Source of the DNA: Thermoanaerobaculia bacterium
Lineage (GTDB): Bacteria; Acidobacteriota; Thermoanaerobaculia; Multivoradales; JAIOJS01
Direction of reading: 5' to 3'
DNA: 64,000 nt
NCBI GenBank assembly: GCA_030429235.1
Contig: JAUIDB010000011.1
Span: 1 to 64,000 of the forward strand
In this document: one piece after another, positions 8,040-17,200 of the stretch
How positions within the stretch are numbered: position 1 is the stretch's first letter
Layout: each line of letters opens with the position of its first letter
Notes under the pieces: model-generated
Database searches by the model: none
What the model saw: the letters and a program-made list of their open reading frames with translations, nothing else
Told to the model about the DNA's origin: nothing
Position numbers and translations under genes: made by a program

Positions 8040-10439
8040 ATGGCACCGGTGCGCTACAAGAAGAAGGGCAGGGTTCGCTGGGAGCTGAAATCCTGGCATC
8101 TCCTGCTTTCCGCCGCGGTCCTCGTCGGGCTGTCAGGTGGATTGGGATGGCTCCTCTGGCCCTTCTGGGATCTTTCGGGCCAGTTCGGGAGCCTCCCCGA
8201 TCTTCGTCCGTCGCGTCTCTACGGTCAGCCGATGGGGCTGGTCACCGGACAACGCCTCGAGGCTGAGCTGCTGGTCGACGAACTGCTCTCGCTCGGGTAC
8301 CGCGAGCGGCCGGACAGCAAACTTCGCCCCGGCGAGTTCCATCGCCAGGATGACTCGGTCGGGATCTTCTCTCGCCGCCACCCGAACCAGAGGGGTGAAG
8401 TTCCGGCTCGTCCGATCGAAGTCGATCTCTCGCAAGGTCGAGTGCAGAAGCTGTGGGTGGCCGGACTCGAAGTGCCTCGGGTCGATCTCGATCCTCCGCT
8501 GATCGCCTCCTTCTACGGCCCGGATCGCAAGGACCGCCGGCCGGTGGTCCTGGAGGAGATGTCCGAGGACCTGATCCTGGCCGTCCTGGCGGCCGAAGAT
8601 GCGCGGTACTTCGAGCACGGTGGGGTCTCGCTTCTCGGCATCGCTCGGGCGATGGCCGCCAACCTGCGGAGCGGCAGTATCTCGCAGGGTGGCAGCACGC
8701 TGACCCAGCAGCTGACGAAGAACCTCTTCCTGACGCACGAACGGACGCTGACTCGCAAGGTGCGAGAAGCTGTTCTGGCCGTGCTGGTCGACGTGCGGTA
8801 CGGAAAGCGGGAGATCCTGCAGGCCTATCTGAACGAGATCTATCTGGGAGGCTCCGGGTCCGCCAACCTGATGGGTGTCGGAGCTGCCTCCTGGGCATAC
8901 TTCGGGCGTCACCCGGCCGAGTTGTCGCTAGCCGAAGCTGCCACGCTCGCCGGGATCATTCCGGCTCCGGCACGCTTCTCTCCGTTCAACTATCCGGAAC
9001 GGGCCGTCGAGCGACGCAACCTCGTGCTCGGTCGGTTGGACGAGCTGGGGTGGATCGAGAGCGACCGGGTCGAGCGAGCGCGGGCCGCCGAGCTGGTCGT
9101 GCATCCGCCCTCGCTGCGGGCCCGGCAGGCGCCCTATTTCGTCGATGCCATGGCTCGTGAGGCCCGAGAACGATTTGGCATCGAGGAGTTGCAGGACACC
9201 GGCTACGTTCTCCTGTCGACCCTGTCGCGGCGCGAGCAGATTCAGGCGGAGTCGGCCGTGGCCTGGGGCCTCGAGTCGCTCGAGGGTGGTTGGGAGAAGG
9301 GCCGGCAGGGTCGTGGCCCTTTGCAGTCCGCGCTGGTCAGCCTCGATCCCCACAGTGGCGCCATCCGAGCCTACGTCGGGGGGCGAGACTACGCTGAGTC
9401 GCAGTATGACCGGGCGGGCGTCGCGCGTCGCCAGGTGGGGAGTGCCTTCAAGCCGATCGTCTACGCTGCCGCCTTTCGCACCGGACGGGCTACCCCCGCG
9501 TCGATTTTCGAGGACTCTCCCTTGACGCTGGTCTCGGCGGGGAAGCGGTGGAGCCCAGAGAACTCCGATGGCCGGTACCGGGGTGCGGTTTCGGTGCGAT
9601 CGATCCTGCGCCAGAGTCTCAACGTTCCGACGGTTCGGGTCGCCATGGCGACGGAACTCGAGTCGGTGGTCGAGCTGGCGGGGAAGATGGGGGTTCAGCC
9701 GCGTCCGGCCGCCGTGCCTTCGCTCGCGCTGGGAGCAGTGGAACTCTCTCCGGTCGAACTGGCTGGGGTCTACGCGGTTTTCGCCAGTGGTGGGTTGCGT
9801 CCCACCCCTCACGGACTGCGCGGAGCGCTGACTCCCGAGGGGCTCCCCATGGCTTCACCACCGCCCTCTACCGAGGCCGTGTTGGAGCCAGCGGTCGCCC
9901 ATCTGGTGACGACCCTGCTCCAGGACGTCGTCGATCACGGTACCGGACGCAAGGCTCGTGAGATGGGACTGCGCGACCCGGTCGCCGGCAAGACCGGTAC
10001 GACCAATGATCGTCGGGACAGTTGGTTCGCGGGGTACTCTCCCGACCGAGTGAGCGTGGTCTGGGTCGGGTACGACGAGAACCTCTCCACCCGGTTGTCC
10101 GGCACCAGGGCCGCGTTGCCGATTTGGACTCGGTTTGCCTACGCCGTGCGGCCCACCGGCGGCTATCCACCCTTCGTGCGCCCACCTGGCCTCGTCGAGG
10201 CACTGATCGATCCGGAGTCCGGGCAACTGGCGACCACGAGGTGCTACGACGTGGTCCGAGAGCTCTTTCTCGAGGCTTCGCCGCCCCGTGCTCTCTGTCC
10301 TCTTCACGGGGGGCGCCGGGCCCGCCCCCTGCCCCAACCGGAGGGTATTCTGCCCGAGGAGGGGGAGCCCCGCCGTTTCCGCGATTGGCTGGATCGGGTG
10401 TTTCGCCGCGATGGCAGGCCGCCCCGTGACGGCGCCTGA
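8040..10439 (+). CDS. mrcB: Bifunctional penicillin-binding protein 1B (glycosyltransferase/transpeptidase)
   Basis: A class A penicillin-binding protein that polymerises and cross-links peptidoglycan in the periplasm. The order is: a basic cytoplasmic tail, one membrane helix (about residues 20-42), a UB2H-like region (about 60-150) typical of PBP1b, a GT51 domain with catalytic Glu in AAEDARYFEHGG (about 185-194) and GGSTLTQQLTKN, then a transpeptidase with SAFK (Ser468, Lys471), SLN (526-528) and KTGT (651-654). All catalytic motifs are intact in 799 aa. The UB2H domain in E. coli PBP1b binds the LpoB activator; no LpoB-like gene is adjacent. Confidence 0.95.
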   Translation: MAPVRYKKKGRVRWELKSWHLLLSAAVLVGLSGGLGWLLWPFWDLSGQFGSLPDLRPSRLYGQPMGLVTGQRLEAELLVDELLSLGYRERPDSKLRPGEFHRQDDSVGIFSRRHPNQRGEVPARPIEVDLSQGRVQKLWVAGLEVPRVDLDPPLIASFYGPDRKDRRPVVLEEMSEDLILAVLAAEDARYFEHGGVSLLGIARAMAANLRSGSISQGGSTLTQQLTKNLFLTHERTLTRKVREAVLAVLVDVRYGKREILQAYLNEIYLGGSGSANLMGVGAASWAYFGRHPAELSLAEAATLAGIIPAPARFSPFNYPERAVERRNLVLGRLDELGWIESDRVERARAAELVVHPPSLRARQAPYFVDAMAREARERFGIEELQDTGYVLLSTLSRREQIQAESAVAWGLESLEGGWEKGRQGRGPLQSALVSLDPHSGAIRAYVGGRDYAESQYDRAGVARRQVGSAFKPIVYAAAFRTGRATPASIFEDSPLTLVSAGKRWSPENSDGRYRGAVSVRSILRQSLNVPTVRVAMATELESVVELAGKMGVQPRPAAVPSLALGAVELSPVELAGVYAVFASGGLRPTPHGLRGALTPEGLPMASPPPSTEAVLEPAVAHLVTTLLQDVVDHGTGRKAREMGLRDPVAGKTGTTNDRRDSWFAGYSPDRVSVVWVGYDENLSTRLSGTRAALPIWTRFAYAVRPTGGYPPFVRPPGLVEALIDPESGQLATTRCYDVVRELFLEASPPRALCPLHGGRRARPLPQPEGILPEEGEPRRFRDWLDRVFRRDGRPPRDGA

Positions 10440-10516
10440 CGGTCGGCGGGTGGCGGCGTAGTCGGGGAGGCGCGCCACGTGTCACCAGGCGTCCGGAAGC
10501 CCAGACGCCGCTGCGG

Positions 10517-10522
10517 TAGACT
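10517..10522 (+). promoter_or_regulatory. Putative -10 element of the 5'-nucleotidase gene
   Basis: TAGACT ends 10 nt before the ATG at 10533. No ribosome-binding site is seen, so the transcript would be leaderless or nearly so. Confidence 0.35.
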
Positions 10523-10532
10523 GTGCGACTCC

Positions 10533-12101
10533 ATGGCGTCATCCGTTTCCCTTCCCGAGATACCCCAGCGAGCCACGAGCCAGGTTTGGCGCGGGGTCGC
10601 GGTGCTGCTGACCCTGGCCCTGCTCTCCCTTTCGCTGGGCTGTGGCACGTACTACGACGACAAGGTCGAGCCGGAGCGCCTGTGGGTGCACTACTTCAAC
10701 GACTGGCACGGCCGACTGGAGCCCTTCCAGCGCCCCGGCAGCGATCGGTCGGTTGGCGGCGCAGCCCGGCTCTTTACGCTGGTTCAAGCGCGTCGCGCGG
10801 CGGCGCTGGCCGATGGAGCCGATCACCTCCTGATCATCGCGGGAGACATTCTCCAGGGCACTCCCCTTTCGACCGTCTTCCGGGGCGAGCCCGACTTCGA
10901 ACTGCTGCGACGGATGAGCGTCGACGCCATGAGTCTGGGTAACCACGAGTTCGACTTCGGCCAGCCCAACCTGGCGAGCCGAATCGCTCAGGCCAACTTT
11001 CCGATTCTGGCCGCCAACGTGTTCGGTCCCGATGGAGAGGTGCTGACCGCGGGCAGCACGGTGATCGAGCTCCCCGAGACGCGCCGTAAGGTCGCGATCC
11101 TCGGATTGGTGACCGCTGACGTGCCGATCACGACCCACCGCCGCAACGTCGAGGGGCTGACCTTCCAGGACCCGGTCGAAGCCGCGGCACGCGAACTCCC
11201 GGCCCTGGTCGAGTCGACGGACTTCGTCATCGTGCTTTCGCACTGTGGGTTGGCCGTCGATCGCCGTCTGGCCAAGCTCCCCGGCGTCGACCTCGTCGTC
11301 GGGGGACACGACCAGCAACTCGTCGAACCAGTGCTCGATGGAGCTCCCATCGTGCAGGCCGGCGAGTGGGGTGAGCATCTCGGTGAGGCTCGCCTGGAGC
11401 GTCTCTACTCCGGTCAGGTACGCCTGGTCGAGAACGAGTATCTGCCGGTGGACGAGCGCGTACCGGCGGACCCCGAGGTCCAGGAGTTCGTCGCCCACTA
11501 CCGGTCCCTGCTCGGCGAGGAGCTCAAGGAGCAGGTCGCAGTGGCCAGAGTGCGCCTGGAGGGGGAGCGAGAAGCGGTGCGGGTGCGAGAAACCAACCTC
11601 GCGGATCTGGTGGTCGACGCGATGCGCGAAACCACTGGTGTCGACATCGCTCTTCTCAACGGCGGAGCGATTCGAGCCTCGATCGAGGAGGGGCCGATTA
11701 CCCTCGAGAACGTGCTCGAGGTGCTGCCCTTCGACAATCGCCTGCAGAGCACGGTCCTCACCGGACGTCAACTCCGACAGCTTCTCGAGCGTTCGTTCGG
11801 CTTGCTGGAGGAGGGGGGGGACATGGGGGGCTTCCTGCAGGTCTCCGGGCTTCGGGCCGAGGTGCGAGCCGGCGAGCTGGTGCGGGTCGAGATCGCGGGG
11901 GAACCGCTGAATCCAACGCGAGAGTACCGGGTCGCGACCACCGATTTCCTGGCTCTCGGGGGCGATGGCTACCAGAGTCTGGTCGAACACACCTGGGTCG
12001 ACTCGGGCTACACGCTGTCGGATTCTCTGACCCAGCGACTCCGCGAACTGGGTGAGGTTTCCATCGAGGTCGATGGCCGGCTGCAGAGGCATCCGGGTTA
12101 G
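10533..12101 (+). CDS. 5'-nucleotidase/UshA-family metallophosphatase lipoprotein
   Basis: A 522-aa exported protein. The N-terminus has a signal sequence ending in the lipobox LSLGC, so it should be a lipoprotein. The metallophosphatase domain shows the dimetal motifs FNDWHGRLEP, AGDILQGTPLS, GNHEFDFGQ, SHCGLA and GGHDQQ. The C-terminal 5'-nucleotidase domain carries NGGAIRASIEEG, PFDN and the substrate-binding GGDGYQSL. The family removes phosphate from extracellular nucleotides or splits 2',3'-cyclic nucleotides; the exact substrate cannot be read from sequence. The start at 10533 was chosen for the lipoprotein signal. Confidence 0.92.
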   Translation: MASSVSLPEIPQRATSQVWRGVAVLLTLALLSLSLGCGTYYDDKVEPERLWVHYFNDWHGRLEPFQRPGSDRSVGGAARLFTLVQARRAAALADGADHLLIIAGDILQGTPLSTVFRGEPDFELLRRMSVDAMSLGNHEFDFGQPNLASRIAQANFPILAANVFGPDGEVLTAGSTVIELPETRRKVAILGLVTADVPITTHRRNVEGLTFQDPVEAAARELPALVESTDFVIVLSHCGLAVDRRLAKLPGVDLVVGGHDQQLVEPVLDGAPIVQAGEWGEHLGEARLERLYSGQVRLVENEYLPVDERVPADPEVQEFVAHYRSLLGEELKEQVAVARVRLEGEREAVRVRETNLADLVVDAMRETTGVDIALLNGGAIRASIEEGPITLENVLEVLPFDNRLQSTVLTGRQLRQLLERSFGLLEEGGDMGGFLQVSGLRAEVRAGELVRVEIAGEPLNPTREYRVATTDFLALGGDGYQSLVEHTWVDSGYTLSDSLTQRLRELGEVSIEVDGRLQRHPG

Positions 12102-12143
12102 AATCGGTCGATCCATTCGGAGAAACGGGACGGAAGAAGGAGG
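12099..12143 (+). promoter_or_regulatory. Putative -10 and Shine-Dalgarno of the FHA-RDD gene
   Basis: TAGAAT (12099-12104, overlapping the stop of the nucleotidase gene) could serve as a -10. A full AAGGAGG (12137-12143) follows and sits 6 nt before an ATC codon at 12150. The ribosome-binding site fixes the start region even though no ATG, GTG or TTG is available there. Confidence 0.6.
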
Positions 12144-12149
12144 CCCACC

Positions 12150-13280
12150 ATCGAGACCCGAGCCACCTACCACCTCGACATCGAGGGGCAGCGCTTCGAG
12201 CTGGGTACCGGCGAGACCACGATCGGTCGCAGTCGAACCTGCTTTATCACTCTGCGAGATCCGGCGGCTAGCCGCACCCATCTCACGGTGACGATCGACG
12301 GGGACGGAGTTCGGGTTCGGGATATGAACTCGAGCAACGGTACCTACTTCAACGGTCAACCCCTGGTCGACGAACGGCCTCTGACCGATGGGGACCGTTT
12401 GACCATCGGCGAGACGGAGCTCGTGTTCGGGGTGGATCAGGTACGGTCGACGGCGCTCCCCGAAGATAGCCCCAGCGCCACCGTTCGGGTCGAGCTCGCG
12501 CTGCGGCCCTGCATCCGGTGCGGAGTCGATCTGGCCCTAGGCACGCAGGTCTGCCCGCGGTGTCGGCAGGATCAGCAGCAACCGGTGGAGCCTGCGGAGC
12601 CCGCCGAAGCACCACCCGCACCGACCGAGGACCAGGCCGATGCACCTCCCGCGGTGGCGGATTCGTCTCCCCAGGTTGCGGCTCCGGCTCCTCCGCCGGT
12701 GCCGACGCCAGTGGCCGCCCCGCCGCCACCACCACCTCGCCCAACCCCAGAGCCAGCGACCCCGGATCCCGTGGCGCCACCCCTGGTGGCGGCACCACCG
12801 CCAGTGGCCGAGATCGAACTCGATCCCGCCCCGGTAGCAGCGTCGGCTCCGCTCGTCGCCCGGCCAGGGGTGACGGACTCGAATCCCGAGTTCGCTCCTC
12901 CCGCCGGCTTCTGGATCCGACTGCTCGGTTGGGTGGTCGATGCCGTGTGGATCAACTTGACTCTCATCCTGGTCGGACTGCTCCTGCCCGGCAGCGTGCA
13001 GTCGGTCGTGGGCGGCATTCTCGGTCTGGCCCTGGGTCTTGGCGTTCCCATCATCGGATGGGGACGCTACGGCACGACGCCTGGCAAGCGGCTGTTCAAA
13101 CTCTACGTGTGCACGGTCGAGGGAGAGGTCGGAATCGGCTACGGGCGGGCCGCGCTACGTCTCGTCGGCTACGTGTGTAGTGGCCTCCTGCTCTGCATCG
13201 GGTTCCTGATGATCGGATTGACACCCGCCAAGCGGGGATTGCACGATCATCTGGCCGGAACCTACGTCGCCCGACGTTAG
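12150..13280 (+). CDS. FHA - zinc ribbon - RDD membrane protein (apparent ATC start)
   Basis: A 376-aa protein. An N-terminal FHA domain (GRSRTCF...ASRTHLTV...NSSNGTYFNG) would bind phosphothreonine; a zinc ribbon follows (CIRCG...CPRC), then a Pro/Ala-rich linker of about 130 residues and a C-terminal RDD membrane domain (RLLGWVVDAVW to the end). The first canonical start in frame, GTG 12288, would cut the FHA fold after its conserved GRS and SxxH strands. Only CTG codons and an ATC lie upstream, after the in-frame stop at 12099. The ATC at 12150 has a perfect Shine-Dalgarno 6 nt away, so translation probably starts there. A sequence error is the main alternative. Confidence 0.8.
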   Translation: METRATYHLDIEGQRFELGTGETTIGRSRTCFITLRDPAASRTHLTVTIDGDGVRVRDMNSSNGTYFNGQPLVDERPLTDGDRLTIGETELVFGVDQVRSTALPEDSPSATVRVELALRPCIRCGVDLALGTQVCPRCRQDQQQPVEPAEPAEAPPAPTEDQADAPPAVADSSPQVAAPAPPPVPTPVAAPPPPPPRPTPEPATPDPVAPPLVAAPPPVAEIELDPAPVAASAPLVARPGVTDSNPEFAPPAGFWIRLLGWVVDAVWINLTLILVGLLLPGSVQSVVGGILGLALGLGVPIIGWGRYGTTPGKRLFKLYVCTVEGEVGIGYGRAALRLVGYVCSGLLLCIGFLMIGLTPAKRGLHDHLAGTYVARR

Positions 13281-13367
13281 GTTCGGAGAGCGTCGGGGGC
13301 CCGTTCGCGCCCCGCGGGTGGCCGGGGGGACCGATCCCCGACAGGGCGGGCTCGTGCCCGGCTCGCG

Positions 13368-14144
13368 TCAGGGACGGCTCGGGGGCCCTGGCCGAGACTC
13401 CGGAGTCGACGCGGCTCGCGAGGACCGCGCCGCTGCAAACATCGTTGCCACCTTCTGCTGGGTGGCTTCAGCGAGCCGGTGGCGTTCGGTGCTTGCATCT
13501 ACCTCGATCGGGGCTCCGATCCGAACCTTGACGCGGGCCGGTCGTAGCGCCAACGAACGGGCCGGCATCGCCTGGGAGGTGCCCACGATGGCGACCGGAA
13601 CGACGGGGACTCCGGCGGCGATCGGGGCCCGGAAACCACCACTCTTGAAGCGGTTGACCTGCTGGCCATTACCCCGGGTTCCCTCGGAGAAGGAGATCAC
13701 CGACTTCCCTTCTCGGAGGAGATCCGTAACGCGCTCGACCGCCTGTAGACCCTTGCCGCGGTGGCCCCGTTCGACGAACACCATGCCGACGAAGGACACG
13801 AACCAGCCGATGAAGGGAAAGGAGGCCAGTTCGGCCTTGGCGACGAAGTGGAGTCCCGTCGGGAGCGTCGCGAACAGGACCGGAATATCCAGGAACGACT
13901 GGTGGTTGCTGGCGAAGTAGTAGGCTCGCCCTTCTTCCAACTGCTCTTGCCCCTCGGCCTCCAACCGCAGCAGCGCGGCTCGGTTGAGTACGGGAGCCCA
14001 CACCCGTCGGGCGAGCACCAGCGCTAGACTACGACGTCGGGTGACCGTAGAGAGCACCACCGCAAACGTGATCCAGAAGACCGTCCAAACGAAGAAGCAG
14101 GTGAATTGAACGGCGTTGACGAGACGCCACAGAAGATTCTTCAT
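13368..14144 (-). CDS. plsC: 1-acyl-sn-glycerol-3-phosphate acyltransferase
   Basis: PlsC adds the second acyl chain to make phosphatidic acid at the inner membrane. The 258-aa protein has a hydrophobic N-terminus, the catalytic NHQSFLD (NHxxxxD) box, FVERG, the EGTRG box and a VPVVPVAI segment, in the right order. The C-terminal 30 residues are Arg/Pro/Ser-rich and outside the domain. The start at 14144 gives a typical membrane-anchored N-terminus. It is convergent with the FHA-RDD gene (87-bp gap) and divergent from the MauE-like gene. Confidence 0.93.
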   Translation of the reverse strand: MKNLLWRLVNAVQFTCFFVWTVFWITFAVVLSTVTRRRSLALVLARRVWAPVLNRAALLRLEAEGQEQLEEGRAYYFASNHQSFLDIPVLFATLPTGLHFVAKAELASFPFIGWFVSFVGMVFVERGHRGKGLQAVERVTDLLREGKSVISFSEGTRGNGQQVNRFKSGGFRAPIAAGVPVVPVAIVGTSQAMPARSLALRPARVKVRIGAPIEVDASTERHRLAEATQQKVATMFAAARSSRAASTPESRPGPPSRP

Positions 14145-14155
14145 ATCGGGGGGCG

Positions 14156-14161
14156 AATGTA
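14156..14161 (-). promoter_or_regulatory. Possible -10 element of plsC
   Basis: TACATT on the minus strand ends 11 nt before the plsC ATG. The spacing is a little longer than the best leaderless examples, so support is weak. Confidence 0.25.
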
Positions 14162-14203
14162 CCATCGATCCGGCCGGTCGGCCGGCGCAGGGGAGAGAAC
14201 GGA

Positions 14204-15154
14204 ATGACAGCAGTAGGCAGCGAACCGCGAGGGTTTGGCCCACGGAGCTTGGGGGCGCTCGGCGGTTTCGTGCTGGGGGCGGTGCTGTTGGTTGCCGCTT
14301 GGGCCAAGGCACTCGATATTGCGGCCTTCTCCCAGCAGATCGCCAACGAAGGATTGACCCTCGGGCTGGGCGCCGGTCTGGTGGCCTTCATGGCACTGGC
14401 ACTCGAGGTTGGGTTGGGGGTGTTGCTGCTGTCGGGAGTTCGCCGACCCTGGGTCTTGTGGCCTTCGACCGCCCTGGTGGCCCTCTTCCTCTTCCTGACG
14501 GGACGGAGCTATTGGCGCTTCGCGCAGGGCGAGGAGGTGGCGCTCGACTGCGGGTGTTTCGGGAACCTGGTGTCGAGAACGCCTGCCGAGGCCTTCTGGC
14601 AGGACCTTCTCCTTCTGGTGCCGGCCCTCTTGCTGGCGTTCATCGCGGTGCCGCGGGGGGCCTTTCCGCGCTGGCGCACGGTGAGTGCCGGGATCGCCGC
14701 GTTGGCGGTGGTGGTCTTTGCTTATCTCGCTCCCGACCTGCCACTCGATGACCTGGCGACGCGCCTCAAGCCCGACGTCCAGCTCTCCGAACTCTGCGTC
14801 GGAGAGGACGATGCGGCGGTCTGCCTGACCGATGTAGCCCCGGAGCTCACCGAGGGGGAGCACTGGGTCGTGCTCGTCGATCTCGCCGAGTCGCCCGAGA
14901 CCTGGGTCGACCCTCTCAACGAGCTGACCCTGGCCGGTCACGGTGCGCCCCCGCTCGTGCTGACGGCAGCCTCGCCGGAAGCGCTCGGTGAGTTCCGCTG
15001 GACCTGGGGGCCGACGTTTGAGTTGCGCGAGACCCCAGAGCCGCTCCTTCGCCCCCTCTACCGCACCCTGCCTCGCTCCTTTCTGTCTCGCGACGGGGTG
15101 GTCGTGCTAACGTCGCCCGGGCTGCCGCCCGCGGTGGCGGAATCTCAACCCTGA
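14204..15154 (+). CDS. MauE/DoxX-like membrane protein
   Basis: A 316-aa protein. The N-terminal half holds four predicted membrane helices (about residues 20-36, 52-77, 84-100, 132-153) and the cysteine motif CGCFG (116-120), which is characteristic of MauE-type DoxX relatives that work with periplasmic thioredoxin-like proteins in disulfide handling. After another hydrophobic segment (about 161-178) comes a soluble domain of about 140 residues without a CxxC pair. It lies 41 bp upstream of a secreted thioredoxin-fold gene, which supports a shared redox role. The ATG is preceded by GGGAGAG. Confidence 0.75.
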   Translation: MTAVGSEPRGFGPRSLGALGGFVLGAVLLVAAWAKALDIAAFSQQIANEGLTLGLGAGLVAFMALALEVGLGVLLLSGVRRPWVLWPSTALVALFLFLTGRSYWRFAQGEEVALDCGCFGNLVSRTPAEAFWQDLLLLVPALLLAFIAVPRGAFPRWRTVSAGIAALAVVVFAYLAPDLPLDDLATRLKPDVQLSELCVGEDDAAVCLTDVAPELTEGEHWVVLVDLAESPETWVDPLNELTLAGHGAPPLVLTAASPEALGEFRWTWGPTFELRETPEPLLRPLYRTLPRSFLSRDGVVVLTSPGLPPAVAESQP

Positions 15155-15195
15155 ATTCTCCCTCTCCGGCCCATGGCCGTTCGCTAGGAGTCGCC

Positions 15196-16014
15196 ATGAT
15201 CGCTCGTTTTCGTCGTCTCAGAACCCCGCTCATGATCCTCGGCCTGACCTTCGGTCTGGTGGTCGCCGCGGGAGGTCAGGAGATCCCTCCCGACGCCGTC
15301 TTGCAAGGATTCGAACCGACGGGGGCCTACGACCTCCAGATCGACGGTACGGTCGATTCCGCGGCGCGCCTGTTCGAGGCCCAGCGTGCTGGCAGCGTGC
15401 TGCTGATCCAGAGCGACTCCTTCCCCGATCCGGTGCTGTTGACGCCGAGGTCGAAGCAGGTCGAGCTGGTGGCCGCGGCCAAAGTGGTGGAGCGAGAGGA
15501 TGGTCGCATCGACATCCTGTCCGATGCCGCGCCGGAATCTCAGGGCGAGTTCTCGATCGACAACGGCGAAGTGGTGTTTGCGGTGGGCGACCATTCCGCT
15601 CGCCTCGTGCAGCGCCCGTACCTTCTCGGTCTGCAGACGGGATCTGCCATGGTCGAACACGATGCTTCGTACGGCTTCCGCGCCGGCGAGTACAAGCCCT
15701 CGGGGCCGATGATCCGCAACCTCGCGGCCGTCGATTCACCGGTGCGCATCCGCGTCTACTTCGGTTCCTGGTGCCCGCACTGCAAGGAGATGGTGCCGAA
15801 GGCCCTCAGTGTGGAGAAGGCGCTGGCGGGTTCCAATCTCAGCTTCGAGTACTACGGCCTGCCGCGACCCTTCGGCGATGAGCCCGAGGCCCTGAAGGCC
15901 GATATCCGCGCCGTACCTACCGGCGTCGTCTATCGGGATGGCAAGGAGATTGGCCGGCTAGAAGGGGGGTCCTGGAAGATTCCCGAGTTGGCGCTGAAGC
16001 GGCTGCTCCAGTAG
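15196..16014 (+). CDS. Secreted thioredoxin-fold protein
   Basis: A 272-aa protein with a clear N-terminal signal peptide (MIARFRRL..., hydrophobic to about residue 25). A beta-rich N-terminal part of about 150 residues is not recognised. The C-terminal half is a thioredoxin-like domain with the active site GSWCPHC (Cys193, Cys196) and a cis-Pro region near VPTGVVYRDG. It likely acts as a periplasmic thiol-disulfide oxidoreductase, possibly fed electrons by the MauE-like protein encoded just upstream. It ends 7 bp before the LuxC-like gene, so all three probably form one operon. Confidence 0.8.
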   Translation: MIARFRRLRTPLMILGLTFGLVVAAGGQEIPPDAVLQGFEPTGAYDLQIDGTVDSAARLFEAQRAGSVLLIQSDSFPDPVLLTPRSKQVELVAAAKVVEREDGRIDILSDAAPESQGEFSIDNGEVVFAVGDHSARLVQRPYLLGLQTGSAMVEHDASYGFRAGEYKPSGPMIRNLAAVDSPVRIRVYFGSWCPHCKEMVPKALSVEKALAGSNLSFEYYGLPRPFGDEPEALKADIRAVPTGVVYRDGKEIGRLEGGSWKIPELALKRLLQ

Positions 16015-16021
16015 AGGCCCG

Positions 16022-17200
16022 ATGAGCGACCAGCGGCAGGTGGGGTCCCCGGCCGACTGGGACTGGCGCCAGGCCGCAGCCGCGATGGCCTCGATTGGCG
16101 ACGACGAACTGCTCGAAGCCTGGAATCAGATCCTCGCGGAGTTTCTCGATTCCCGGTCGCCGGTGCGCCGAGGAATCGACCCCGACCTCATCGCAGCCAC
16201 CGGCACGGCGCCGGCGTCCCTCCAGGCGGGATTCGAGGCGGTCCTCGGTGGCGTCCGGGGCAAGGCCGCCGAGGACCTCGTTCGACGGGCGGCCGGTCGA
16301 CGGCGTTGTGCCCCCCTGCTCGTGGTCCTCGCCGGGAACCTGCCCGCTCTCGTAGTGCAACCGCTCCTACCGGCCCTGGCGCTACGTCGGCCCGTGGTGG
16401 TGAAAACCGCGTCCGAGCTTCCTCAGGTGCCAGAGGCTCTGGTCACAGCGCTCGTTCGCCGCCTGCCGGCACTGGCCGATGGGGTTCTCGTGCGGTCGTG
16501 GCGAGGTGGAAGCGCCGCGGTGGAAGGCCAGTGGCTGGGCGTGGCCGACCAGGTCGTGGCTTACGGTGGCGCGGAGGCGATGGAACAGCTCCGGAGCCGA
16601 TTCTCCGGGGAGCTTCTGGACTACGGGCCCAAGTTGAGCTTGGCGGTCAGCGGGGGGGAGGACGACCCGCTCGACCAAGCGGACCGGCTGGTGCGCGATA
16701 TCGTTCTATTCGAGCAGCGAGGTTGCTTGTCGGTCCAGTTGCTGTTCGTGACGGAGCGGGCTGATGCCTGGGGCGAAGCCTTGAGCGCTGCCCTGCTGGA
16801 GCGGTCGCGCAGTTGGCCCGCGCCGCGTCCATCGACCTTCGAGGCGGCTCGCGTGCAGCAGGCCCGGTTGGAGGCGCAGAGCCGCGGTGCCTGGGTCAGC
16901 TCCGGGGCGCTTCGGTCGGGCACCGTGATCGTCGAGCCTGAGGGAGCGGAGGTCCGTCCCTCGCCTGGCCTACGGACGGTGATCGTGCATCCGCTGCGGC
17001 GGATCGAGGAGCTTCCCGATCGACTCGCTCGCTTCGCCGGCCAACTGCAGGGCGTCGGAGTGTCCGGTCCGCTGGGGACCTCGGTGCGTCGCGCCTTGGG
17101 TGAGTTGGGAGTTTCGCGGTTTGCGCCCTTTGGGGAGTTGCAGTCGCCCGATGCCAGCTGGTGCAACGGGGGGAGAGACCTCTTGGAGAGCCTGGCCTAG
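16022..17200 (+). CDS. luxC: LuxC-type acyl-CoA/acyl-protein reductase
   Basis: A 392-aa member of the LuxC family, which reduces activated fatty acyl groups to aldehydes with NADPH in the aldehyde dehydrogenase fold. Visible family features are the nucleotide-binding part (VVLAGNLPALVVQPLLPALA, then RRPVVVKTAS) and the catalytic cysteine in FEQRGCLS (Cys235). No luxAB or luxD is present. A LuxE-type acyl-activating enzyme is encoded 3 kb away on the other strand, and the two probably make an aldehyde together. The gene is the third of the MauE-like/thioredoxin operon and its last 4 bp overlap the convergent VWA-FHA gene. Confidence 0.85.
   Translation: MSDQRQVGSPADWDWRQAAAAMASIGDDELLEAWNQILAEFLDSRSPVRRGIDPDLIAATGTAPASLQAGFEAVLGGVRGKAAEDLVRRAAGRRRCAPLLVVLAGNLPALVVQPLLPALALRRPVVVKTASELPQVPEALVTALVRRLPALADGVLVRSWRGGSAAVEGQWLGVADQVVAYGGAEAMEQLRSRFSGELLDYGPKLSLAVSGGEDDPLDQADRLVRDIVLFEQRGCLSVQLLFVTERADAWGEALSAALLERSRSWPAPRPSTFEAARVQQARLEAQSRGAWVSSGALRSGTVIVEPEGAEVRPSPGLRTVIVHPLRRIEELPDRLARFAGQLQGVGVSGPLGTSVRRALGELGVSRFAPFGELQSPDASWCNGGRDLLESLA

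Noticed and set aside
10539-12359. A 606-codon open frame on the minus strand.
   Set aside because: Antisense to the 5'-nucleotidase gene, which carries all metallophosphatase motifs.
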